Notes: generated by a model not told the origin, from the letters alone. DNA of 5,703 nt from an uncultured Oscillospiraceae bacterium (GCA_905203795.1 CAJKXG010000090.1:1-5703), one strand, 5' to 3'. Shown: positions 1-5,703, counted from the stretch's first letter. Numbers and translations are program-made.

Positions 1-99
1 CGCCTTTGGGTGAAAGTGGAAAGTGGATCGCGAGCGCCGTGCTGACAGATTGGCAATCACCAGATACGCGTGCTGCCGACCGCAGGTCCGCCGTACAAC
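1..99. other. Left edge without an assignable gene
   Basis: No gene can be assigned here. One plus-strand frame stays open from position 3 to a TGA at 111-113, but it would run through the promoter at 100-128 and its peptide resembles nothing I recognise. Another plus-strand frame is open from position 1 to a TGA at 43-45. Either could be the last codons of an upstream gene that lies mostly outside the window. No convincing terminator hairpin, tRNA or repeat is visible. Confidence 0.3.
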
Positions 100-128
100 T
101 TGACAAAACATGATCCGTTTGCTACAAT
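100..128 (+). promoter_or_regulatory. Sigma-A/sigma-70 promoter of the SGNH hydrolase gene
   Basis: A perfect TTGACA -35 box (100-105) is followed after exactly 17 bases by TACAAT (123-128), one mismatch from the TATAAT consensus. A TG dinucleotide at 120-121 is placed as in an extended -10 element. Transcription would start near 134-136, giving a leader of about 30 bases before the ATG at 166. This is the only promoter of such quality I see in the window. It argues that the downstream gene has its own constitutive housekeeping-sigma transcript. Confidence 0.85.
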
Positions 129-151
129 TCTTTTATTAAATTCGCCACATG

Positions 152-157
152 AAAGGA
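152..157 (+). promoter_or_regulatory. Ribosome binding site deciding the ATG at 166
   Basis: AAAGGA lies 8 bases before the ATG at 166. It selects this start over an in-frame GTG at position 70, which lies upstream of the promoter and so cannot be in the transcript. AGGA (154-157) could pair with TCCT (161-164) across a 3-base loop. That 4-bp stem is too weak to claim regulation. Confidence 0.8.
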
Positions 158-165
158 CGATCCTG

Positions 166-870
166 ATGAGCACGCGGCTAAAACAAATTTTTGACAAATG
201 GCGGGCGGACGACAGCCGCCAGATCCGCATCATGACCTTCAGCGCGAGCGACAGCCAGTTCGGCAACCACACCCGCGCGCGTCCCAACTGGTTCCACTGG
301 CTGGAAAAAACACTGCGGTCGGACAAACCGCATTTCATCATGCTCAACGCGTCGATCGGCGGCAACTGCGTGCGCGATCTGTGCGGGCGGTTCGAGCGGG
401 ACGCCGCGCCGCTGAAGCCCGATCTCGTGTTCATCGACATGGGCGGCAACGACGCCAATGTGCCGGTGATGCCGGACGAGTTCCGTGAAAAACTGACGTA
501 TCTTTGCAAGCGCGTGCAGGAATGGGGCGGCATTCCCGTGCTGCAAACGCTGTATACGCCCGTGCTGACCACGTTTTCGGCGCAGTATCAGGAATTGTTC
601 CCGCAGCTCATGCAGCTCAACCGCGATGTTGCGGCGGAACTGGGTATCCCCTGCATCGACATCGAGCGCTATTTCCACCCCTACTACGACGCCGCGCCGG
701 AGGAGTACACGCGTGAAATCATGGTGGACACCATCCACGTCAACGAAGTAGGCAACGCTGTATGGGGCTGCATCGTCGCAGACGAGTTGGGACTTCCCCG
801 CCCCGATCTGGCGGATATGCACGACGAAGTCATGCGGCAGTTGGAGAAGATACAGGGATATATGAAGTAA
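166..870 (+). CDS. SGNH/GDSL-family hydrolase, cytoplasmic
   Basis: This 234-residue protein is probably an esterase or acyl/acetyl hydrolase of the SGNH superfamily; the substrate cannot be told. The family blocks are visible in order. Block I is F-S-A-S-D-S at 25-30, with Ser30 the likely nucleophile. Block II is N-A-S-I-G-G (61-66), giving the oxyanion-hole Gly. Block III is G-G-N-D (93-96), with Asn95. Block V is D-T-I-H (188-191), supplying Asp188 and His191. The block I glycine of the usual GDS is Ser28 here, which is uncommon. The length fits a single-domain SGNH enzyme. There is no signal peptide or membrane segment, so it should act in the cytoplasm. The ATG at 166 is chosen because it sits behind a good Shine-Dalgarno and a near-consensus promoter. 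The gene is monocistronic, ends just before a shared hairpin terminator, and is convergent to the glutamate synthase operon, so no functional link to it is implied. The family call is firm and the specificity is unknown. Confidence 0.85.
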   Translation: MSTRLKQIFDKWRADDSRQIRIMTFSASDSQFGNHTRARPNWFHWLEKTLRSDKPHFIMLNASIGGNCVRDLCGRFERDAAPLKPDLVFIDMGGNDANVPVMPDEFREKLTYLCKRVQEWGGIPVLQTLYTPVLTTFSAQYQELFPQLMQLNRDVAAELGIPCIDIERYFHPYYDAAPEEYTREIMVDTIHVNEVGNAVWGCIVADELGLPRPDLADMHDEVMRQLEKIQGYMK

Positions 871-881
871 ACAAGACACAG

Positions 882-913
882 AAACGCCGTGAGACGATCG
901 TCTCACGGCGTTT
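882..913. terminator. Bidirectional intrinsic terminator between convergent genes
   Basis: The 32 bases form a perfect inverted repeat (arms 882-897 and 898-913) centred on CGATCG. As RNA it would give a GC-rich stem of about 14 bp with a minimal 4-base loop. On the plus strand the stem runs into TTTTCTCTTG (911-920), a reasonable U-tract. On the minus strand it runs into TTTCTGTGTCTTG, which is weaker. It starts 11 bases after the hydrolase stop and lies 9 bases beyond the stop of the last operon gene. It most likely ends both transcripts, with better predicted efficiency on the plus strand. Confidence 0.85.
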
Positions 914-922
914 TCTCTTGCA

Positions 923-1570
923 TCAATTCGGCACGTACAATTGATGATACGGGTTGCCGGAATTGGGGCGGAGGACGAAGAAATCCTCTTTTTCAAACGC
1001 GCCTTCACACGCACCGAAGCGCTCGCAATACGCGTGGATATACGGACGGATCTCCGCAAAATCCTCATCGGTGGCGGGTTGCGCCACCACCTGCTCCGGC
1101 AGATCGGGCGGCAGGGTATCGGTGCGCAGCACGATCTTGCCGCCGTGCATGCCCGTACCGCAGAAATTGCCGACCGGCACGCCGTCCACGCCGATGCCCA
1201 GCACCAAAATCAACCCGCCGGCCTGATATTCGCCCAGAAAACTGCCGCATTTGCCGCCGATGACCAACACCGGCACTTTCTCTTTATACTGCTTCATATG
1301 GATGCCCGCGCGATAGCCGGCATCGCCCTTGACATAGATCGCACCGCCGCGCATCGCATAGCCGACCGCATCGCCGGTGTTGCCGTGGATGGTGATGCTG
1401 CCGTCGTTCATCGTGTCACCGGTCGCGTCCTGCGCATTGCCGTACAACACGATGTCGGTGCCGTCGAGATACGCGCCGAGCGCGTTGCCGGGCGTTCCCT
1501 CCAGCACGACTGTTTGCCCGCTGCTGCCGCAGGCAACATACCGTTCACCCATCACTTGTTGTGCCTTCAT
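923..1570 (-). CDS. Glutamate synthase GXGXG-domain subunit (GltB C-terminal domain, stand-alone)
   Basis: This 215-residue protein matches the C-terminal right-handed beta-helix domain of glutamate synthase large subunits, also found in formylmethanofuran dehydrogenase subunit C. The repeating G-x-x-G-x-x-x-G turns are plain: GTPGNALGAYLDG (25-37), GNAQDATGDTMNDG (44-57), GNTGDAVGYAMRGG (63-76) and GDAGYRAGIHMK (82-93). Further turns follow at GGKCGSFLGEYQAGG and GNFCGTGMHGG. In GltB this domain is structural and helps pack the ammonia tunnel between amidotransferase and synthase; it has no active site. The ATG overlaps the previous gene's stop as ATGA (1567-1570), with GGAGGG at 1579-1584 placed 8 bases upstream. 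A same-frame stop at 1595-1597 rules out a longer start. From memory, homologues carry about 25 or more extra N-terminal residues before the equivalent of this start. It is the last gene of the operon and is followed by the hairpin terminator. The family call is secure. Confidence 0.92.
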   Translation of the reverse strand: MKAQQVMGERYVACGSSGQTVVLEGTPGNALGAYLDGTDIVLYGNAQDATGDTMNDGSITIHGNTGDAVGYAMRGGAIYVKGDAGYRAGIHMKQYKEKVPVLVIGGKCGSFLGEYQAGGLILVLGIGVDGVPVGNFCGTGMHGGKIVLRTDTLPPDLPEQVVAQPATDEDFAEIRPYIHAYCERFGACEGAFEKEDFFVLRPNSGNPYHQLYVPN

Positions 1571-2799
1571 GCGGTTTGCCCTCCCAACATCGTCTTACGA
1601 TTTTTCTTCTTAAACGCCATCAACTGCGGCTTCTCGCACACTAACTCGAAATCAATCTCGTCCAGCGGCGTGCGGTTACGGATCAGCGACGTATAAATGC
1701 CGGCGCGCTCGACATCGCCGATGAGAATATAGCCCTTGAGCAGATTGCCCTCAAAAAACAGCTTTTTATAGCTGTCCTCGCGGATATCCTCGTACACCTC
1801 ACCGGTGTAGCTGCCCGCCGTCAGGATATGCAGACCGGCGAAACCGATCGCGTTCATCGGGATGGCGTTGGTGAAATCGGCGGGATGTCCCGCCATGGTT
1901 TCGCCCGCGCAGTACCCCTGCATATAGGCGTTGGGCAGCAACGCCAGAATGCGGCGTTGGTCGCAGGAAATGTCGTAACTTTCGGTGCAGTCGCCCGCTG
2001 CGTACACGTGCGGCAGACTGGTGTGCCCGAACGCGTCGATGACGATGCCGCGGTTGACGTCGCCGCCCGCGTCCGCCACCAAAGCGGTGTTCGGACGCAC
2101 ACCCACGGCAATGACCAGCACATCAAACGTCAGCGTCCCGCCGGTTTTCAGCGTGGCCGTGCCGCCGTCGAACGCGGCAACCGAATCGCCGAGGATAAAG
2201 GACACGCCCTGTTTTTCCAGATGCCGCTGCACCATCGCCGCACCGTCCGCGTCGAGGATGCTGGGCAGGATGCGGTCGGCGAGATCGACCACCGTCACCG
2301 AGCCGACGCGATCCCAAATGCCCTCCGCGCATTTTAACCCGATCAAACCCGCGCCGACGATCAGCACGCGGCTGTTTTCGTCGATCGCACCGTCCAGCGC
2401 GTGCGCGTCGTCCAGCGACATAAAGGTGAACGCTTTCGGCACGGTATCCAGTCCCGCCATCGGCGGCACAAACGGACGCGAACCGGTCGCGACCATCAAT
2501 TGATCGTACGGCACACACGTTCCGCTCGCCAGTTCCACCGTCTGCGCATCTTTGTCGATGCGGGTGACGGTTTCGCCGAACATCGTCGTGCAACCGGTTT
2601 TCTCATAAAAATCATCCGGGCGGTATTTCATGCGTTGCTCGTCGGTTTTGCCGAGCAGCAGATACGAAATGAGCGGACGGGAATAGGTGTGGTACGGCTC
2701 GGAGGAGATCACGGTGATGTGTCCCTTTTGATCATGCTGCCGGATACCCTCGATGCAGCCGACTGCCGCTGTGGAATTGCCGATGATCACGTAGTTCAT
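1567..2799 (-). CDS. FAD-dependent NAD(P)H oxidoreductase of the glutamate synthase operon
   Basis: This 410-residue, two-dinucleotide-domain flavoprotein is of the NirB/rubredoxin-reductase type. The N-terminal FAD fold has I-I-G-N-S-T-A-A (5-12), a relaxed form of GxGxxG, and A-T-G-S-R-P (104-109). The NAD(P) fold has G-A-G-L-I-G (149-154) with Asp172 at the end of the second strand, an acidic residue that favours NADH over NADPH. A-V-G-V-R-P-N (231-237) and the FAD-contacting Y-A-A-G-D-C (266-271) complete the pattern. The region matching the redox cysteine of CoA-disulfide reductases reads Y-S-R-P (39-42), without Cys, so that activity is unlikely. It is not GltD-like, because it lacks the N-terminal Fe-S domain of the classical small subunit. 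The ATG at 2799 follows AGGTGA (2806-2811) by 6 bases. Set between the four-cluster protein and the GXGXG subunit, it probably feeds electrons from NAD(P)H into the synthase. That role is inferred from context. Confidence 0.88.
   Translation of the reverse strand: MNYVIIGNSTAAVGCIEGIRQHDQKGHITVISSEPYHTYSRPLISYLLLGKTDEQRMKYRPDDFYEKTGCTTMFGETVTRIDKDAQTVELASGTCVPYDQLMVATGSRPFVPPMAGLDTVPKAFTFMSLDDAHALDGAIDENSRVLIVGAGLIGLKCAEGIWDRVGSVTVVDLADRILPSILDADGAAMVQRHLEKQGVSFILGDSVAAFDGGTATLKTGGTLTFDVLVIAVGVRPNTALVADAGGDVNRGIVIDAFGHTSLPHVYAAGDCTESYDISCDQRRILALLPNAYMQGYCAGETMAGHPADFTNAIPMNAIGFAGLHILTAGSYTGEVYEDIREDSYKKLFFEGNLLKGYILIGDVERAGIYTSLIRNRTPLDEIDFELVCEKPQLMAFKKKNRKTMLGGQTA
1579..1584 (-). promoter_or_regulatory. 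Ribosome binding site of the GXGXG subunit
   Basis: GGAGGG lies 8 bases before the ATG at 1570, inside the 3' end of the oxidoreductase gene. The start shares ATGA with that gene's stop. The site fixes the start, since the frame is closed by a TAA at 1595-1597 just upstream. Confidence 0.7.
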
Positions 2800-2805
2800 A
2801 TCCGT

Positions 2806-2811
2806 TCACCT
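2806..2811 (-). promoter_or_regulatory. Ribosome binding site overlapping the upstream stop codon
   Basis: AGGTGA, within a longer purine run GAGGAGAGGTGA (2806-2817), lies 6 bases before the ATG at 2799. The TGA of this motif is itself the stop codon of the four-cluster Fe-S protein. Termination there should place ribosomes directly on the next start, implying tight translational coupling. Confidence 0.8.
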
Positions 2812-3231
2812 CTCCTCAAATACGATCGCTTGATTCGGACAGCCGCGCACGCAAGCGGGCGTGCCGCCGTTTTGCGTGCACAGCTCGCATTTCTGCATTG
2901 CGCCCTCCGGCGACGGCATGATCGCGCCGTAGGGGCACACCAGCACGCAGGTGTAGCAGCCGACGCATTTGTTTTTATCAATGTGGATCACACCGTCCTC
3001 ACGAGACAGCGCGCCGGAAATGCAGCTTCGCACGCACACCGGATCGTCGCAGTGGCGGCAGGAAACGGCAAAACTGATGTTGTCGTGTTCCTCCACATGG
3101 ATGCGCGGGTTGATCGCCACGCCCTTGAGTGCTTTCGCCATATCGTCCTGATGGGAGTTGGCGAACGCACAGTAATATTCGCACAAATGGCAGCCGAGGC
3201 ACCATTCTTCATTGACATATACGCGTTTCAA
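2806..3231 (-). CDS. Four-cluster [4Fe-4S] electron-transfer protein (HycB/DmsB-type)
   Basis: This 141-residue protein has all sixteen cysteines needed for four [4Fe-4S] clusters, in the order typical of HycB/DmsB/NrfC-type electron-transfer subunits. They are C11-C14-C17-C21, C58-C61-C66-C70, C89-C92-C95-C99 and C115-C118-C127-C131. In this family motifs I/IV and II/III exchange their last cysteines to build the clusters. There is no Tat or Sec signal and no membrane anchor, so it acts in the cytoplasm. Its place between the FMN subunit and the FAD oxidoreductase suggests it passes electrons from the flavoprotein to the synthase; this is inference. The start is a TTG at 3231, chosen because GGGTGA lies 6 bases upstream and the first cysteine motif follows at residue 11, as is normal. 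It begins 16 bases after the FMN subunit's stop and ends 6 bases before the next gene. The specific partner is not provable from sequence. Confidence 0.88.
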   Translation of the reverse strand: MKRVYVNEEWCLGCHLCEYYCAFANSHQDDMAKALKGVAINPRIHVEEHDNISFAVSCRHCDDPVCVRSCISGALSREDGVIHIDKNKCVGCYTCVLVCPYGAIMPSPEGAMQKCELCTQNGGTPACVRGCPNQAIVFEER

Positions 3232-3237
3232 GTCCGT

Positions 3238-3246
3238 TCACCCTTT
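3238..3246 (-). promoter_or_regulatory. Ribosome binding site supporting a TTG start
   Basis: AAAGGGTGA lies 6 bases before the TTG at 3231. The junction GGTGAACGGA-NN-TGAA is identical in layout to that of the next gene (2795-2810), where the start is ATG. This supports TTG as the true start rather than a later internal codon. Confidence 0.7.
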
Positions 3247-3247
3247 C

Positions 3248-4753
3248 TTATTCACCCGCATGACGGATGCCGAGAATGCGCAGTTCCGTCTCGTTCAGCC
3301 CGACACCGCGCAGCATCAAGCGATTGCCGCGCAGTGCTTCGATGGAGTTGATGCCCATACCGCCCATAATCTCCTTGATCTCGTGCGTCCACGCGTGCAC
3401 CAAATTGACCAGCCGCTCGTAGCCGACATTCGGGTTGAGCCGCTTGACCAGCTCCGGACGCTGGGTCGCAATGCCCCAGTTGCATTTGCCGGTCTGGCAG
3501 CTGCGGCAGAGATGACAGCCGAGTGCGAGCAGCGCCGCCGTCGCGATATATACCGCGTCCGCGCCCAGCGCGATGGCTTTCACCACGTCCGCACTGCTGC
3601 GGATCGAGCCGCCGACCACCAACGATACGTTGTTGCGAATGCCCTCGTCGCGCAGGCGCGCATCCACACTGGCCAGCGCCAACTCAATCGGGATACCCAC
3701 GTTGTCGCGGATGCGGGTGGGCGCCGCGCCCGTGCCGCCGCGGAAACCGTCGATGGCGATGATGTCCGCACCGCTGCGCGCCACGCCGGACGCGATGGCG
3801 GCGACATTATGCACGGCGGCAATCTTCACGATCACGGGCTTTTGGTAATCGGTCGCTTCCTTCAGCGACATGACCAACTGCCGCAGATCCTCGATGGAAT
3901 AAATATCGTGGTGCGGGGCAGGCGAGATGGCGTCCGAGCCCTCCGGCACCATGCGGGTACGCGACACATCGCCGACGATCTTCGCACCGGGCAGGTGTCC
4001 GCCGATACCCGGCTTGGCGCCCTGACCGATCTTGATCTCCACCGCCGCGCCGGCGTTGAGATAATCCTTATGCACGCCGAAACGGCCCGACGCGACCTGC
4101 ACGATGGTGTTCGCGCCGTACTGATAGAAGTCCTCGTGCAGACCGCCCTCGCCGGTGTTGTAGTAGATACCGAGCTCGCGCGCCGCCCGCGCCAAGCTCT
4201 CGTGCGCGTTGTAGCTGATCGAGCCGTAGGACATGGCGGAAAACATGATGGGCGTCGCCAGTTCCAGCTGCGGGGTGAGGTTATCGACGATCTTGCCGTC
4301 CGCGTCCCGCTCGATGGCGGTCGGCTTTTTGCCGAGGAAGGTTTTGGTCTCCATCGGCTCGCGCAGCGGGTCGATGGACGGGTTGGTCACCTGCGACGCG
4401 TTGATCAGAATTTTGTCCCAGTAGATCGGCAGCGGATTGGGGTTGCCCATCGAGGACAGCAGCACGCCGCCGCTACCCGCCTGCCGATAAATTTCGGAAA
4501 TGGTCTGCCCTGACCAGTTGGCATTTTCCTTGAACGTGTGGTCGGTCTTGACGATCTTGAGCGCGCGGGTCGGGCAAAGCGACACGCAGCGATGGCAGTT
4601 GACGCATTTGCTTTCGTCCGCCACCATGACGCCCAAATCCTCGTCGTAGTGATGTACTTCGTTGGCACATTGTCGTTCGCACGCGCGGCAGGCGATGCAG
4701 CGCGCGGGATTGCGAACGATCTCGTAATCGGGATATAAGAAATTGACAGGCAT
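3248..4753 (-). CDS. gltB: Glutamate synthase FMN-binding subunit with N-terminal 2[4Fe-4S] ferredoxin domain
   Basis: This 501-residue protein is the archaeal-type core of glutamate synthase. It forms glutamate from 2-oxoglutarate and glutamine-derived ammonia, using electrons held on FMN. Residues 19-29 (C19, C22, C25, C29) and 50-60 (C50, C53, C56, C60) form an N-terminal two-cluster ferredoxin domain absent from the classical large subunit. The usual Pro after the fourth Cys is Ala30 in the first motif but present (Pro61) in the second. The rest is the FMN-binding TIM barrel, with D-G-F-R-G-G-T-G-A-A-P at 335-345 as the flavin phosphate/substrate loop. The Fe-S motif has C413, C419 and C424, spaced x5 and x4 as in GltB, followed by G-I-A-T-Q. 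Cys416 is an extra cysteine between them. The ATG shares one base with the upstream stop (TAATG at 4751-4755), and AGGGAG (4763-4768) lies 9 bases before it. The family assignment is firm. Confidence 0.95.
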   Translation of the reverse strand: MPVNFLYPDYEIVRNPARCIACRACERQCANEVHHYDEDLGVMVADESKCVNCHRCVSLCPTRALKIVKTDHTFKENANWSGQTISEIYRQAGSGGVLLSSMGNPNPLPIYWDKILINASQVTNPSIDPLREPMETKTFLGKKPTAIERDADGKIVDNLTPQLELATPIMFSAMSYGSISYNAHESLARAARELGIYYNTGEGGLHEDFYQYGANTIVQVASGRFGVHKDYLNAGAAVEIKIGQGAKPGIGGHLPGAKIVGDVSRTRMVPEGSDAISPAPHHDIYSIEDLRQLVMSLKEATDYQKPVIVKIAAVHNVAAIASGVARSGADIIAIDGFRGGTGAAPTRIRDNVGIPIELALASVDARLRDEGIRNNVSLVVGGSIRSSADVVKAIALGADAVYIATAALLALGCHLCRSCQTGKCNWGIATQRPELVKRLNPNVGYERLVNLVHAWTHEIKEIMGGMGINSIEALRGNRLMLRGVGLNETELRILGIRHAGE

Positions 4754-5703
4754 TATTCGTGACTCCCTTCCAAGGTGAAGATCACAGGCTCGCCGCCGCG
4801 AGGCGCCCAGATCTTGTCGAGATTCGGCTCGATGATGCGGATGGCGGATTCTTCACTGGCGATGTAGACCATGTCGTCCTTTTCGCCCACCACCATCGAC
4901 CGCAGCTTCAGGCGATCGTTCAGCGCCATGATGCCGCCCGTGAACCCGACCAAAATCGAGAACGGGCCGGTGATCAGCAGGCTGGAAAACGCGTTGCGCA
5001 GATATGTCAGCCGTTCGCGTTCCTCAGGCGGCTTGCGCTCGATGGTGGACCAGAACGGTGCGGCGATGACAGTCGCCGCTTCCTCGTAGCTCAGCCCCTG
5101 TCGGCGCACAAGAAAATCAATGATGTAGGTGATGACCTCGGTATCGGTCAGCAGATTGCATTTGTAGCCGAACATCTCAATAAAGCGGCGGTTGGCGTCG
5201 TAGGACGAAATCTCGCCGTTGTGCACGATGGAGCAATCCAGCAACGCAAACGGGTGGGCGCCGCCCCACCAGCCGGGGGTGTTGGTCGGGTAGCGACCGT
5301 GCGCCGTCCAGCAGTAGCCCTCGTATTCCTCGAGACGGTAGAATTCGCCGACGTCCTCGGGGTAGCCGACCGCTTTGAACACGCCCATGTTTTTGCCGCT
5401 GGAGAAGATGTAGGCGCCGTCGATGCCGGAATTGACGCGGTTGACGCTGCGGGCGACGAATTCGTCCTCGCCGAGCTGGCTTTCCGCCAGCTTGGTGTGC
5501 AGCGGTGTGACAAAGTACCGCCAGATCAGCGGCTCATCGGTGATCTTCGGTGTTTTACGTGTGGGAATCTTCGACAGGTTGACCACATCGAAATGACGGT
5601 CGAGGAAGCGTTCGCATTCCTCGCGCGCCGTCGCGTTGTTGTAGAAAATGTGAAAGGCGTACAGATCTTTATATTCGGGATAGATGCCGTAGCCGGCGAA
5701 GCC
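4753..5703 (-). CDS. Class II glutamine amidotransferase subunit of glutamate synthase (partial, N-terminus off the window)
   Basis: The reading frame is open to the right edge, giving 316 residues of C-terminal sequence; the true start lies outside. A GTG at 5586 is in frame but internal, since the 39 codons upstream are clearly family sequence (G-F-A-G-Y-G-I-Y-P-E-Y-K). This is the stand-alone counterpart of the GltB N-terminal glutaminase domain, which hydrolyses glutamine and channels ammonia to the FMN subunit. Numbered from the window edge, visible landmarks are H-G-R-Y-P-T-N (135-141), the H-N-G-E-I oxyanion/substrate loop (161-165), T-D-T-E (186-189) for glutamine binding, and A-S-E-E-S (282-286). 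The N-terminal catalytic Cys that defines the class falls off the window, so its presence cannot be confirmed. The fold is the Ntn amidohydrolase type shared with PurF, but the stop overlaps the start of the FMN subunit by one base, tying it to glutamate synthase. Confidence 0.92.
   Translation of the reverse strand, partial: GFAGYGIYPEYKDLYAFHIFYNNATAREECERFLDRHFDVVNLSKIPTRKTPKITDEPLIWRYFVTPLHTKLAESQLGEDEFVARSVNRVNSGIDGAYIFSSGKNMGVFKAVGYPEDVGEFYRLEEYEGYCWTAHGRYPTNTPGWWGGAHPFALLDCSIVHNGEISSYDANRRFIEMFGYKCNLLTDTEVITYIIDFLVRRQGLSYEEAATVIAAPFWSTIERKPPEERERLTYLRNAFSSLLITGPFSILVGFTGGIMALNDRLKLRSMVVGEKDDMVYIASEESAIRIIEPNLDKIWAPRGGEPVIFTLEGSHE
4763..4768 (-). promoter_or_regulatory. Ribosome binding site of the FMN subunit, inside the upstream gene
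   Basis: AGGGAG, in the purine-rich run GGAAGGGAG, lies 9 bases before the ATG at 4753 and inside the last codons of the amidotransferase gene. Together with the 1-base stop/start overlap it suggests coupled translation and near-equal output of the two catalytic subunits. Confidence 0.7.

Noticed and set aside
42..62. Possible tRNA 3' end, because the bases stop in CACCA
   Set aside because: No T-arm consensus, no acceptor pairing and no cloverleaf can be drawn upstream.
70..165. N-terminal extension of the hydrolase to a GTG at 70
   Set aside because: The GTG is upstream of the promoter, has no Shine-Dalgarno, and the extra 32 residues add no family sequence.
178..1068. 296-codon minus-strand open frame under the hydrolase gene and terminator
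   Set aside because: It runs through the palindromic terminator and antisense to a gene with intact catalytic blocks; its sequence is Arg/Val/His-rich without motifs.
941..1696. 251-codon plus-strand open frame opposite the GXGXG subunit
   Set aside because: It is antisense to a strongly patterned protein; its apparent Ala/Asp/His periodicity is the mirror of the glycine repeats.
1567..2799. CoA-disulfide reductase or classical GltD assignment for the flavoprotein
   Set aside because: The active-site Cys expected in CoA-disulfide reductases is absent, and the N-terminal Fe-S domain of GltD is missing.
2401..3351. 316-codon plus-strand open frame opposite the oxidoreductase and Fe-S genes
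   Set aside because: It spans two real minus-strand genes and their junction, and has low-complexity composition and no recognisable motif.
3212..4513. 433-codon plus-strand open frame opposite the FMN subunit
   Set aside because: It lies antisense to a clearly recognised gene, its protein is rich in Arg/His/Ala/Asp with no family motif, and no ribosome binding site or promoter is seen. It is a GC-driven shadow.
4753..5586. A complete 277-residue amidotransferase starting at the GTG at 5586
   Set aside because: The frame continues upstream to the window edge with typical family sequence, so the gene is partial and the GTG encodes an internal Val.

Overview
The window looks like a piece of a GC-rich anaerobic bacterial chromosome. 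The most likely source is a Clostridia-type Firmicute (Oscillospiraceae-like gut lineage), but that is an inference. It rests on gene content: a split glutamate synthase operon rich in Fe-S clusters, including a ferredoxin-type protein and a NirB/rubredoxin-reductase-like flavoprotein. Strong purine-rich Shine-Dalgarno sequences and a near-consensus sigma-A promoter agree with it. No sequence search was possible.

Layout. Positions 1-99 hold no gene I can assign; they may contain the tail of an upstream gene. A strong promoter (100-128) drives one plus-strand gene (166-870), a cytoplasmic SGNH/GDSL-type hydrolase with an unusual SDS in place of the GDS block. A perfect 32-base palindrome (882-913) lies between this gene and the convergent minus-strand operon and probably terminates both. 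The rest of the window (923-5703) is one tightly packed minus-strand operon. In transcription order it is: class II glutamine amidotransferase subunit (cut off at the right edge, N-terminus missing), FMN-binding glutamate synthase subunit with a two-cluster ferredoxin head, four-cluster [4Fe-4S] protein, FAD/NAD(P) oxidoreductase, and the GXGXG-domain subunit. The junctions are 1-base overlap, 16-base gap, 6-base gap and 4-base overlap, so the genes are almost certainly co-transcribed and translationally coupled. The operon promoter lies beyond the right edge.

How the genes work together. The three domains that form one polypeptide in the classical glutamate synthase large subunit (amidotransferase, FMN/Fe-S synthase, GXGXG beta-helix) are here three separate proteins, the archaeal-type arrangement. 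The amidotransferase releases ammonia from glutamine. The FMN subunit uses it to aminate 2-oxoglutarate reductively to glutamate. The GXGXG subunit is structural. In place of a classical GltD small subunit, the operon encodes a flavoprotein and a separate 16-cysteine Fe-S protein. By inference these carry electrons from a pyridine nucleotide, or exchange them with a ferredoxin pool, to the FMN site. All catalytic motifs visible are intact; nothing looks broken or recently acquired.
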